A stretch of 64,000 nt of DNA, from the NCBI GenBank assembly GCA_963715815.1, contig OY970278.1, positions 2,976,001-3,040,000 on the forward strand, written 5' to 3'. The position numbers and the translations under genes were made by a program. This document shows positions 9,066-17,465 of this stretch, piece after piece. Each line of letters opens with the position of its first letter. The first letter of the stretch is position 1. The notes below the pieces were generated by a model, which searched no databases, was not told the DNA's origin, and worked only from the letters and a program-made list of their open reading frames with translations. Source of the stretch: JAFAMS01 sp963715815 (GTDB lineage Bacteria; Vulcanimicrobiota; Vulcanimicrobiia; Vulcanimicrobiales; Vulcanimicrobiaceae).

Positions 9066-11150
9066 GTGCTCGTGCTTTGGTTCCCATCCATTGCTTTGGC
9101 GAACAGCAAGATTGATACGCAGCTCTGGTACGATTTCGGGATGTTTTATAACTACCCGAGGGAACTGCATTGGCTGGTAAATTATCGTCAGGTTAGCCGC
9201 CTACCGGCAGTGTTGCCCGGATTTCTGTTAACCAATATTTTCAACGGCGTTGTCGTCGCTTATATTCTGTTTTTTGGTTACTATCTGACGACTCTGGGCT
9301 TCTTTTACCATGCTATGCGGCGGCTCATCACTGCTCAGGTTGCCCTTTTTGCAACCACGTTTTTGGCGACAAGCACCTTCATAATAGGGAACTTCTCGAC
9401 GACGCTGTCTGAGGTTCCGGGCATTTCCTTTAATGCCATATCCCTATATTTTGTCGCTTACGAGATAACCAGACCGACACGAACTCGCGCATTCTGGCCA
9501 CTCTTTGTCTCGGGGATCTTTGCCGGTCTGGCAATTCACTGCCACCTCGTGTTCGTTCCCTATGTGTGCGCCAACTACGTAATCTTCGTCTGCTGGAAGT
9601 TGCTTTCTGCGCGCGCGCTCAGGCAACGGTGGACAGAGATTCTCCTAGGTGCTTTGTCGGTACTGACTGGAATCGTTTTTATCACGATCGTTTTGGGGTT
9701 GATTCTCGTCGTCGCCTTTCGTGGGCACTTTGGTCAAATTTTCAATGATTTTGTGTATATTACCGCGGCTGAAAATAGCTTAGACCGATCAGCGACTATC
9801 GGTTGGCTTTGGAAGGGCGCGGAGTTAGGAATGATCGTTACCGCGTGTCTCATTTCGCTGATTAGCCTTGTGGGCAATCGGGGCAACGCTGTGCAGGAGC
9901 CAGAACTCCGTAACCGGCTTGTAGCCGTCTCCGTCAGCGTATTGACATTGTCTACGGTACTTCTCGGGTACAGCGCGTTTGGCGGACCCTTTGTGGCCTA
10001 TTCCTCGTACTTCGTCTGCTTTTTGCCGTATCTAGGTCTCGTGTTATTTCCGCCCCTTATCATTTCGGCGTTCTCCGGCGACCGACAGGTGCGGTACATC
10101 GCTATATTTTATGCCGCTTCGCTAGCTTTAGCCCTAGTGCGCGAACACTGGGCTCCGTGGCTTTATAAGCAACCTGTCCAGGCGATCGCGTCCCTCGCGT
10201 TCGCGTTGTTTCTCGCCATACTCTATGGGCTTCGTCGCACGCACTGGCTCCATATGACAAGACGGGTCCTACCTCCAATTTATCTCGTGTTGGTTCTTTT
10301 TATGGCTTTCCTGGCGCGGCCCGAAGAAGCGCTCGGGTCCTTACTAATATGGACGCAAGACCGACATGAGGCACGCTTTCAGCGTGATATGTACGTTCGA
10401 CTGGATCAAGGGTTGCGATTTCTAAACGATCTACCTTTCGCCACGTACCCAAAATTTTGGGTTGAAGAAAGCAGCATACCTGAAACCGCCATTTATCCGA
10501 GGGCCTTTCTCCAACACAAGAATCAAGTTTTTCCAAACATCGATCAATATTTGTGGACGTCTTGGTACTTTTGCCGTTTTGCGCCTGGCGACGACGTCGT
10601 CGTGATCAGCAATCCGCAAGGTCTTTCGGCTCGGACAAGTAGCGCGTTCTCCGCGCTCCATTTGCGTACCGTGAAGCTGACCAGCCAGATTGTCGCGTAT
10701 AATAATGTCCGTTATGAGATTCTTGTCGAACATATTGCAGGCCGGGTCGATCATAAGCTGCTGCCTGGGACAATGATTCAAGACGCATTCTTCCCACCTG
10801 CTGGTCCCAGCGTCCAAGGGCAAACGAACGTGCCGCTCACTTTTACTATGCCTTCCCAACCATGGGCCTACGGCGCACTCTTTCAGTTTAAAGACAACGC
10901 TCTCGCTGGTCCGCTCAGCATCCGCTTGTCAGTCAAAGTGGCAGACGCTCCGGTCGGCATCGGTGTGCTCAACGCACAACAGACCGATTTTCTAGACCGA
11001 GTGATCCTTGCGCCGTCATCGCGCTGGGTGGTCATCACATTGCACCTTGCAAGCGGGGCGGAACCCGGAGGGCTCGTCCTTGAGACTGCCGCCGATACGA
11101 CGAAACGCCCGATAATTCAGCTGTCAAGCATCGCGGTCTTGAACCCTTAA
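9066..11150 (+). CDS. GT-C-like multi-pass membrane protein with extra C-terminal beta-sandwich (second of tandem pair)
   Basis: A 694-residue membrane protein collinear with the preceding gene: LVLWFPSIALANSKID versus FVLWFPSVAIADNQID, then QVSRLPAVLPGF, ILFFGYYLTTLGFFYHA and GLAIHCHLVFVPYVCANYVI. This indicates tandem duplication. It differs by an extra C-terminal beta-rich domain of about 120 residues containing MPSQPWAYGALFQF, matching TPSAQWAYAVEF in the methyltransferase gene upstream. The listed GTG at 9066 falls inside the first membrane helix. A GTG at 9034 would give a proper N-terminus, MFFFFIAITGVVLVLWFPS, if the seven-T run at about 9040-9046 really has eight. A membrane glycan-transferring role is inferred from neighbours only. 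Confidence 0.65.
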   Translation: MLVLWFPSIALANSKIDTQLWYDFGMFYNYPRELHWLVNYRQVSRLPAVLPGFLLTNIFNGVVVAYILFFGYYLTTLGFFYHAMRRLITAQVALFATTFLATSTFIIGNFSTTLSEVPGISFNAISLYFVAYEITRPTRTRAFWPLFVSGIFAGLAIHCHLVFVPYVCANYVIFVCWKLLSARALRQRWTEILLGALSVLTGIVFITIVLGLILVVAFRGHFGQIFNDFVYITAAENSLDRSATIGWLWKGAELGMIVTACLISLISLVGNRGNAVQEPELRNRLVAVSVSVLTLSTVLLGYSAFGGPFVAYSSYFVCFLPYLGLVLFPPLIISAFSGDRQVRYIAIFYAASLALALVREHWAPWLYKQPVQAIASLAFALFLAILYGLRRTHWLHMTRRVLPPIYLVLVLFMAFLARPEEALGSLLIWTQDRHEARFQRDMYVRLDQGLRFLNDLPFATYPKFWVEESSIPETAIYPRAFLQHKNQVFPNIDQYLWTSWYFCRFAPGDDVVVISNPQGLSARTSSAFSALHLRTVKLTSQIVAYNNVRYEILVEHIAGRVDHKLLPGTMIQDAFFPPAGPSVQGQTNVPLTFTMPSQPWAYGALFQFKDNALAGPLSIRLSVKVADAPVGIGVLNAQQTDFLDRVILAPSSRWVVITLHLASGAEPGGLVLETAADTTKRPIIQLSSIAVLNP

Positions 11151-11187
11151 ATCACGCAGCGTCTTTTTCGAACTCGACCCACTTTAG

Positions 11188-12246
11188 CTAGATGAAAGGC
11201 AATTCTCGGCGCACCAACGGGCCGATCGCATTACAAACAGGCAGCGGAAGGCGGGACCAAGCCTTTTGCGCGAGACTCTTGGAGTTTTTGCGTTCTTCGA
11301 GTCCTTTGTTGGGGCTTCGCTGGCCAAACGTTGCGTAAAAATGGTAAGGTACGTCGATATCGATACCACCCCACTTGCGCTTGAAAAGATGAACATTGCT
11401 GCCGGGCGTACTTCGTCCTAAATCGAGACTTTCTATGCCGCTTTTCGAAGCCTCCTGAATCACGTGCCAATATAGAAGATAATTCGCAAATTCAACCTCC
11501 CGCTCGCATCGCATTATTGCGAACCAGTCCGTCCATGAATTGCCGTGGATGATGCAAAGCATCCCCCCAACGAGCCGGCCGTTATATCTTGCAAGGTATA
11601 GTCGCAGACGCCCCTTTCCAAGATGGGCTTTCATCGCACGAAACATCTCGCGGCTGAATACTGGCGTGCCGAGATCTCGCATGTGCGCGGCATATACGCG
11701 ATAGAATTCGTCCAACTCGGATAACTCGGGATCCGCTTCAATACGCAAGCTCGACTTCTGGGCTTGCCGAACTCCCCAACGAGTCTTGCCTTTTACCGCC
11801 GACCAAAGCGCGTCGACGTTTTGTCGCGTACCGATGATCGTGTGAACCGTAGGAACAATCAAAGCGCTCGAATCGGGCGCCCCGCCGCGAAGCTGCAGGT
11901 AGCGTGCTCGCAAACTATCGCGCAACCTTAAAGCCTCACGCAGAAGCGCGTCCACCGCCTTGTCGGATTTCGCAAGAATGCCGCCCTCGAGGGAAGATAC
12001 ATGCCGACCGGTGATCAGGCTTCGGCTGAAATACGCCGGCAATACCCCAACGATGCTTCCGGCATTATCCAACGCATAGAGAAAGTACGGCGTGACTGAA
12101 AAGGCATCGCGCAAGACGTAGTACCACGCCGCATGATGCAGCGGTCCCGCCTCGGGCATACGATCGACGAACTCCTGCCATGCCGTCAGGTCGGACGGGA
12201 CGACGGTCCTTACGCTCAGCGCGCTTTCGGCCAGCACGCGTGGCAA
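11188..12246 (-). CDS. FemAB-like GNAT-fold aminoacyl/acyltransferase
   Basis: A 352-residue soluble protein of the FemAB/peptidoglycan-bridge superfamily, built of two GNAT-like halves. The N-terminal half has GPLHHAAWYYVLRDAF, then LPAYFSRS and LEGGILA. The second half has YRVYAAHMRDLGTPVFSREM, GRLVGGMLCIIHGN, LLYWHVIQEASKSGIESLDLGRS and HLFKRKWGG. This form is common next to exopolysaccharide clusters in proteobacteria and other diderms, where it is thought to modify the glycan, though the substrate is not established. The gene is transcribed opposite to the CapD-like gene, whose start at 12324 is 78 bases away, so the two share a divergent promoter region. It ends 37 bases from the convergent membrane protein gene. 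Confidence 0.78.
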   Translation of the reverse strand: MPRVLAESALSVRTVVPSDLTAWQEFVDRMPEAGPLHHAAWYYVLRDAFSVTPYFLYALDNAGSIVGVLPAYFSRSLITGRHVSSLEGGILAKSDKAVDALLREALRLRDSLRARYLQLRGGAPDSSALIVPTVHTIIGTRQNVDALWSAVKGKTRWGVRQAQKSSLRIEADPELSELDEFYRVYAAHMRDLGTPVFSREMFRAMKAHLGKGRLRLYLARYNGRLVGGMLCIIHGNSWTDWFAIMRCEREVEFANYLLYWHVIQEASKSGIESLDLGRSTPGSNVHLFKRKWGGIDIDVPYHFYATFGQRSPNKGLEERKNSKSLAQKAWSRLPLPVCNAIGPLVRRELPFI

Positions 12247-12323
12247 TTCGCGCGACTAGATGCGGAGCCTTTGAGCGCAATCACCATAGGAATCTTGCGA
12301 AGGTGAGTCAATTTCCAGACGCG

Positions 12324-13391
12324 ATGACTAGTCCGCCGTTGGATATGCCGTCCAAGAGCGTCGCTGATTACTTTCGCGGCCGGCGAGTGCTCGTCACCGG
12401 AGCCTGCGGCACTGTGGGACAACAGCTCGTGCGCCATCTTCTCGAGCGCCTAGAAGTCGAGGCACTCATTGGGCTCGACAATAACGAGAGTGAGTTGTTG
12501 TTTCTCGAGGAGCGTCACAAGAGATATCGCAACACGCGCTTTCGCCTCTGCGATATACGCGACCGATCGTCCTTGCAGCGCGAAGCGCGGGGAATTGACA
12601 TTATCTTCCATGCGGCAGCATACAAACATGTCTATCTTTGTGAACGCTCTCCGCTCGAAGCGATACAAACCAACGTGCTCGGAGTTCAAAACGTAATCCA
12701 ATGCGCGAGTGACAATAACGTTTCCCGGCTCGTGTTCACGAGCTCCGACAAGGCGGTGAACCCAACAAATGTCATGGGCACCTCCAAGCTCATGGGCGAA
12801 CGGCTCGTAACAGCTGCAGCAATCGACGCGGATCGATCTGATACGATTTTTCTATCGACACGTTTTGGAAACGTTCTCGGATCGCGTGGGTCGGTTATCC
12901 CGATCTTCCGAGATCAGATACGACGCGGTGGGCCCGTGACACTATCGGATCCGCGAATGACCCGATTCATCATGTCGCTCGACGAGGCGGCGTGGCTCGT
13001 CATCGAATCGACCGTCCTTGCTACGCCTGGCGACGTTCTCATCACGAAGATGCCGACTATCAATATCAGCGACCTTGCAGCGGTCATGATTAGCGAGCAA
13101 GCTCCGCGCTACGGGTTGCGGCCAACTGACATTCGCGTCGTAGACATTGGCCCAAAGCCTGGCGAAAAGCTTTATGAAGAACTGATGAACGACGAGGAAA
13201 CTCGCCGCTCCGTCGAGCTCGAACGTTATTTCGTCGTGCGTCCCGCAATGCTCAGCGATCCTCGAGACGACTACGGTGGGCAGGCCGGAAAGACCGTCAC
13301 CCGGCCCTACAACTCGGCTAACGAACAGCCGTTATCGGTCGGTGAACTGACACAGTTCCTTCATGAAAAGGGACTCATCGAACAATCGTAG
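12324..13391 (+). CDS. CapD/PseB-type nucleotide-sugar 4,6-dehydratase (short FlaA1-like)
   Basis: A 355-residue extended SDR with TGACGTVGQQL near residue 25 for NAD(P) binding, FHAAAYKHVYLCERSP, and the family signature FTSSDKAVNPTNVMGTSK. In this signature the usual catalytic Tyr of YxxxK is Met, as in FlaA1, PglF and PseB. Later motifs STRFGNVLGSRGSVIPIF and KPGEKLYEEL are also typical. It has no N-terminal membrane helices, so it is the soluble PseB/CapD class rather than the long membrane-bound class. Expected reaction: 4,6-dehydration of a UDP-GlcNAc-type sugar, the first step towards amino-deoxy sugars. ATG 12324 was chosen over the longer in-frame extension because homology starts just after it; ATG 12345 is an alternative. 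Confidence 0.85.
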   Translation: MTSPPLDMPSKSVADYFRGRRVLVTGACGTVGQQLVRHLLERLEVEALIGLDNNESELLFLEERHKRYRNTRFRLCDIRDRSSLQREARGIDIIFHAAAYKHVYLCERSPLEAIQTNVLGVQNVIQCASDNNVSRLVFTSSDKAVNPTNVMGTSKLMGERLVTAAAIDADRSDTIFLSTRFGNVLGSRGSVIPIFRDQIRRGGPVTLSDPRMTRFIMSLDEAAWLVIESTVLATPGDVLITKMPTINISDLAAVMISEQAPRYGLRPTDIRVVDIGPKPGEKLYEELMNDEETRRSVELERYFVVRPAMLSDPRDDYGGQAGKTVTRPYNSANEQPLSVGELTQFLHEKGLIEQS

Positions 13392-13396
13392 CGTTA

Positions 13397-14041
13397 TTAG
13401 GAAAGTTTCTCCGCCACGTAAACGTTGTTTAGTCCCCATTGAAACGAACGAGTTAGCACATGTCGCAGTGGCCGTGTGTTGAGATATCCTAGTAACTCTT
13501 CGCGCGGCATGCAAAACTCCTCATCCTCCTCCATGCCACGCTCATGGTCCATGTCAACTTTGCCTTGAAGCCCCAAATAGAAGTGCTGCCACTTGTGGCT
13601 GATCAGTTGAGTAATCGGCTCTCCTTCAGTCATTACGAGGCGGCCGCCAGGCTTTAGAACCCGGCTAAATTCCATAAACTCAATCGCTCGCAGATTCTTC
13701 GGGATGTGACCTCCGACTGCGACAAGAGTAACGGTGTCAAAACTACTATCAGGAAAAGGAATGTGCGTCGGATCGTCTACTAAATGCTCGACGCCTTCGT
13801 AGGCAAAGAAGTCAATGCCGATGCCCCGATCCATCCCGATAAAACGCTTGATGAAGAGGTTGCCCGGACCGCAGCCGACATCGAGTACGCGCCCTTTGCT
13901 ATACTGAGCGACCTGCCACATGCGCTCGTCTCGCATGGACGTTAGACCCATGAAACCTCGTGGACCCATGAACAACGCGCGAACGGGCAACGCCACGTTG
14001 TCCAACAATCTTTTAATCGGGGGGCGCGCAAGGACAACCAT
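13397..14041 (-). CDS. Class I SAM-dependent methyltransferase
   Basis: A 214-residue protein with methyltransferase type 11 motifs: VLDVGCGPGNLF (motif I, near residue 52), GIGIDFF (motif II), IPFPDSSFDTVTLVAV (motif III/IV) and RVLKPGGRLVMTEGE. The C-terminal region (HFYLGLQGKVDMDHERG and NVYVAEKLS) does not point to a substrate. It is convergent with the dehydratase gene, with five bases between the stops, and divergent from the sulfoquinovose synthase gene 77 bases away. Methylation of a sugar or of a lipid-linked intermediate is likely from context only. Confidence 0.75.
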   Translation of the reverse strand: MVVLARPPIKRLLDNVALPVRALFMGPRGFMGLTSMRDERMWQVAQYSKGRVLDVGCGPGNLFIKRFIGMDRGIGIDFFAYEGVEHLVDDPTHIPFPDSSFDTVTLVAVGGHIPKNLRAIEFMEFSRVLKPGGRLVMTEGEPITQLISHKWQHFYLGLQGKVDMDHERGMEEDEEFCMPREELLGYLNTRPLRHVLTRSFQWGLNNVYVAEKLS

Positions 14042-14118
14042 GCGCGCTGCTTCTTGCCGCCTGCCTAAGGTCCTACACAGGAATCAATTGACCAGGTCCT
14101 AATCGCTGCAACGATCTC

Positions 14119-15267
14119 ATGCGCATTTTAATTCTCGGCGGCGACGGCTATCTCGGTTGGCCGACCGCCATGGATCTCCGTAACGCCAATCACGAAGTTA
14201 CGGTGGTCGACAATTATTCTCGCCGTCAGATCGCCAAAGAAACCGACTCGGACGCTTTGATACCTAATCCTCGACTGCCCGAACGCGCAACGATCTACAA
14301 GGCGGCGACCGGTTACGATCTTTCGGTCGTGGAAGGCGATTGCTGCGATTACGACTTCCTCTCCGCCCTCGTAAAGCGCCTCGAGCCGGATGCAATCGTG
14401 CACTATGCGGAGCAACCATCGGCCCCGTATTCGATGATTGGGTACCGCGAAGCTCACAAGACTCTAACGAATAACCTCGAGGCAACGTTCAACGTTATCT
14501 GGTCGGTCCTTCAGAACTCACCAAACTGTCACATCATCAAACTTGGGACAATGGGGGAATACGGCACCCCAAAGATCGACATCGAGGAAGGCTGGATCGA
14601 GATCGATCACAAGGGAAGGCGCGATAAGTTTCTCTTTCCCCGACAGGCCGGCTCTCTGTACCACACGACCAAGGTACTCGACACCGATTTGCTTTGGTTC
14701 TACGTACGTACGTACGGCCTCCGAGTGACGGACCTGATGCAAGGCCCAGTGTACGGTGTATCCACACCGGAGGCCGATCTCGACAAGCGCCTTATGCCGA
14801 ACTTCCACTACGACGACATTTTCGGCACGGTGGTAAACCGCTTTATCATTCAAGCGATCGCGGGAGTTCCGCTTACCGTGTACGGCAAAGGCGGGCAAAT
14901 TCGCGGGTATCTGAATTTGCGCGACACGCTTCAGTGCGTCGCTCTCGCGGCGTCGAGCCCTCCAACCTCGGGAGAGCTTCGTATCCTTAACCAGTTCACC
15001 GAAACGTTCTCGGTGAACGAGCTCGCCGAACGCGTGCACCGCGTCGGCACGGCTCTCGGACTTCATGTCAGTATCGAGTCGATCGAAAACCCGCGCAAAG
15101 AGCTTGAGAATCACTATTACAATCCCGTTCATTCAGGGCTACTAGAGCTCGGGTTGAAGCCCCATTTCATGACTGACGACGTGATCGCCGCGATGTTTGA
15201 GACCATCATGCCCTACCGAGATCTGATCGTACGAGATCGGATCATGCCTCGGGTGCGCTGGAGATAG
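14119..15267 (+). CDS. sqdB: UDP-sulfoquinovose synthase
   Basis: A 382-residue extended SDR with near-signature similarity to SQD1/SqdB/Agl3. It has LGGDGYLGWPTA for NAD binding, the long insertion after VVDNYSRR typical of this family, EQPSAPYSMI, LGTMGEYGTP, FPRQAGSLYHTTK (catalytic Tyr and Lys) and MQGPVYGVST. The enzyme converts UDP-glucose and sulfite to UDP-sulfoquinovose, the donor for sulfolipid or sulfoquinovose-containing glycans. The start is fixed by MRILILGGDGYLG. It is followed 19 bases later by a Wzx-type flippase and then by deacetylase and transferase genes on the same strand. This favours incorporation into an exported glycan over sulfolipid, although the GT4 gene at 19988-21778 could still be an SqdX-like transferase. 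Confidence 0.93.
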   Translation: MRILILGGDGYLGWPTAMDLRNANHEVTVVDNYSRRQIAKETDSDALIPNPRLPERATIYKAATGYDLSVVEGDCCDYDFLSALVKRLEPDAIVHYAEQPSAPYSMIGYREAHKTLTNNLEATFNVIWSVLQNSPNCHIIKLGTMGEYGTPKIDIEEGWIEIDHKGRRDKFLFPRQAGSLYHTTKVLDTDLLWFYVRTYGLRVTDLMQGPVYGVSTPEADLDKRLMPNFHYDDIFGTVVNRFIIQAIAGVPLTVYGKGGQIRGYLNLRDTLQCVALAASSPPTSGELRILNQFTETFSVNELAERVHRVGTALGLHVSIESIENPRKELENHYYNPVHSGLLELGLKPHFMTDDVIAAMFETIMPYRDLIVRDRIMPRVRWR

Positions 15268-15286
15268 CGCTTTTAAGGGACTGTAA

Positions 15287-16570
15287 ATGACGGCGACGAG
15301 CACCCGCTATTCCGTAATTCGGCGCTCGTTGATCGTCGTTATTCTCGTAATCCTCGGCCAGGCTTTCAATTATCTCTTGATCTTGCTTGCAAACCGTTCG
15401 CTCAACGCAGCTGCTTTCGGGCGCTTCTACGCGGCATGGGCCACGATCAATATCCTCGCGACACCGGCGACTGTATTATCTTTGGTCGCCACACGCTACT
15501 TTGCGGAGGCGTTCAGACGGGAAGCCGAATCAGGAATTCGCCTCGCTCTTTTTCGCGTCACCCGTTCTCTTGCGCCTTGGCTGCTCGTCGGCGTTGTTGC
15601 AACGGAAATCGTTTTCTTCGCCGCGGGGCGGCAGATAGCCGATTCTTGGCTATTGGCCCTTTTGCTGCCGGTAACCGCTGGATCCTATTTCGCAGTCGAG
15701 ATCGTTCGCGCCGTGTTGCCGGCCATTCTGCGAGGAACGTTGTTCGGTGCAGCGTTCTTCATATGGTGTGCGGCTCAATGCGCACTTGCGCTTGTCGCAC
15801 TCCTACTGGCACATTCGGTTTGGTCCATTTATGCCGGGATCTTTGTCGCAAATATTCTCGCTTTGGTTGCCATCGTAGCGCTCGTTTTTCACCTATCTCG
15901 AAACGCAACGCAATTGCCTGTCGATCCGAACAAGCCGCCGCCCTTCGAACTCTCCGAGGCACTTCCGTTTTGCAGCGCATACGTCGGATTCGTTCTTCTC
16001 AACAACGCCGACATTCTAATTGCATACTTCTTATTCAGCAGTGTACAGCTCGGTGCGTATTCGGCCGCGGCCGTTCTTCCAAAAGCCATTGTCATGGTAA
16101 CGCAGCCCATCGCTCAAGTCGTTCTTCCGCTTCTCGTTGCAACTGAAGGTAAAGTTGCGCTCGTGCGAAGGGCCGTTTGGCGAGCTATTGGCCTCACCGT
16201 GGTCCTGGGGTCAGTCGGAGCCGCCTTTCTTTCATTAGCGTCGCCTCTTATTTGCAGCGGGAGATTCGGGATCCGGTATTGCGATCCGACGCTCATGACG
16301 ACCCTCGCCGTCGCCGCTGTTTTGCTTGCAATCGTTCGGGTGGCGATCACCGTCGATCTTGGACAACGCCTTTACTGGCTGGCGCAAATGCCCTTCGCAG
16401 GTTGCCTCGCGTTCGCTTGTGCTCAATTTTTGGCTCACGACGTGAGTCCGGGCAAACTGGCGACGTCGTACCTAATGGCTTCGCTCGGCACACTAATCGC
16501 CTTCAGTCTCCTTAGCATTGTTCGCGTGCGGGTCAAGAGTATGGCGCAAGCCCGGCAGCCAACAAGGTAA
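15287..16570 (+). CDS. Wzx-type polysaccharide flippase (oligosaccharide exporter)
   Basis: A 427-residue integral membrane protein with about twelve hydrophobic helices and the N-terminal pattern of polysaccharide transporters: LIVVILVILGQAFNYLLILL, then LNAAAFGRFYAAWATIN. Similar charge-poor helices run to YLMASLGTLIAFSLLSIV. It belongs to the MOP/PST superfamily, which flips undecaprenyl-linked glycan units to the periplasmic face. It starts 19 bases after sqdB and ends one base before the next gene, so it is almost certainly co-transcribed. Its likely cargo is the sulfoquinovose-containing unit made by this cluster; that is inference. Confidence 0.82.
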   Translation: MTATSTRYSVIRRSLIVVILVILGQAFNYLLILLANRSLNAAAFGRFYAAWATINILATPATVLSLVATRYFAEAFRREAESGIRLALFRVTRSLAPWLLVGVVATEIVFFAAGRQIADSWLLALLLPVTAGSYFAVEIVRAVLPAILRGTLFGAAFFIWCAAQCALALVALLLAHSVWSIYAGIFVANILALVAIVALVFHLSRNATQLPVDPNKPPPFELSEALPFCSAYVGFVLLNNADILIAYFLFSSVQLGAYSAAAVLPKAIVMVTQPIAQVVLPLLVATEGKVALVRRAVWRAIGLTVVLGSVGAAFLSLASPLICSGRFGIRYCDPTLMTTLAVAAVLLAIVRVAITVDLGQRLYWLAQMPFAGCLAFACAQFLAHDVSPGKLATSYLMASLGTLIAFSLLSIVRVRVKSMAQARQPTR

Positions 16571-16571
16571 C

Positions 16572-17465
16572 ATGGCCCAATTAATCGTGAATGCCGACGA
16601 CCTCGGTGCTGATCCGAACGTCGATCTCGGCATTCTCGAAGGATTTCGAAACGGGATCGTCAGTTCGGCTACTCTCCTGATCACCTTCGCCCCACATTGG
16701 GAGCGCTCGGCAGCAGCGGCACAAGAAGCAGGACTACCAACAGGACTGCATCTTTCGCTAACGCACGGCTTCGCCGTGTCCGAACGAGCTCTAATACCCG
16801 ATTTAGTTGATGAACGCGGACGTTTCGCAAAGTCGGCGGGCCAGCTGATTGCTATGGGCTTTCGAGGTCGAGCGCAACGCGAGCGATTTTACGATCAAAT
16901 CGAGATCGAGCTCGATGCCCAGATTAAGCGGGTCCTCAGCAAGGGCTTCCGGTTGACCCACGTTGATTCGCATCAACACGTACATATGAATCCAAACATT
17001 TACGAGATCGTTGAGCGCGTCGCTGCCGAAAACGGGATACCGGCGATGCGGTTCGTCCGCGAACCATTTTTTGCTTTTCAGTTCACATATGGTCTCGTCG
17101 ATAATCTTAAACGCAACAATTTTCTGAAGGCATTTCTGGTTCAGACGCTCGCGAACCGCATCAAGCCGAAGTTACGGACGAACCAACGCTTCTTTGGTCT
17201 AATGCAATCAGACACCGTCGATCGCCGGTCTTTTACAAGCTTTCTTCGGTCCATCGGTCGGACCGACTACGTGTGGGAGGCCGGCATCCATCCGGGCCAT
17301 CCCGGAGAGAAGCCCGAGTTCGACCTTCCGCCGGAGGTTGGCCGGTGGTTTTCCTCGTCAACGCGCAAGCGCGAATTCGATGTGGTCACCGACCCCGAAG
17401 TCAAGGACCTCATTCGCAAAGAGCGTATCGAAATAATCTCCTATGCCACGATCGCTCAATCGTGA
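16572..17465 (+). CDS. ChbG/HpnK (YdjC)-family carbohydrate deacetylase
   Basis: A 297-residue protein starting MAQLIVNADDLG, with the metal-binding pattern of the YdjC family: the Asp in NADDLG and the two His in THVDSHQHVHMNP. LPTGLHLSLTHG and EAGIHPGHPGE are further conserved elements. Members remove acetyl groups from N-acetylglucosamine-containing molecules (ChbG) or act on hopanoid glycans (HpnK). ATG 16572 was preferred over the in-frame TTG extension because the family begins exactly with this motif. The gene starts one base after the flippase stop and its TGA overlaps the following GTG. A role in deacetylating an amino sugar of the exported glycan or its lipid-linked precursor fits the context. 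Confidence 0.88.
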   Translation: MAQLIVNADDLGADPNVDLGILEGFRNGIVSSATLLITFAPHWERSAAAAQEAGLPTGLHLSLTHGFAVSERALIPDLVDERGRFAKSAGQLIAMGFRGRAQRERFYDQIEIELDAQIKRVLSKGFRLTHVDSHQHVHMNPNIYEIVERVAAENGIPAMRFVREPFFAFQFTYGLVDNLKRNNFLKAFLVQTLANRIKPKLRTNQRFFGLMQSDTVDRRSFTSFLRSIGRTDYVWEAGIHPGHPGEKPEFDLPPEVGRWFSSSTRKREFDVVTDPEVKDLIRKERIEIISYATIAQS

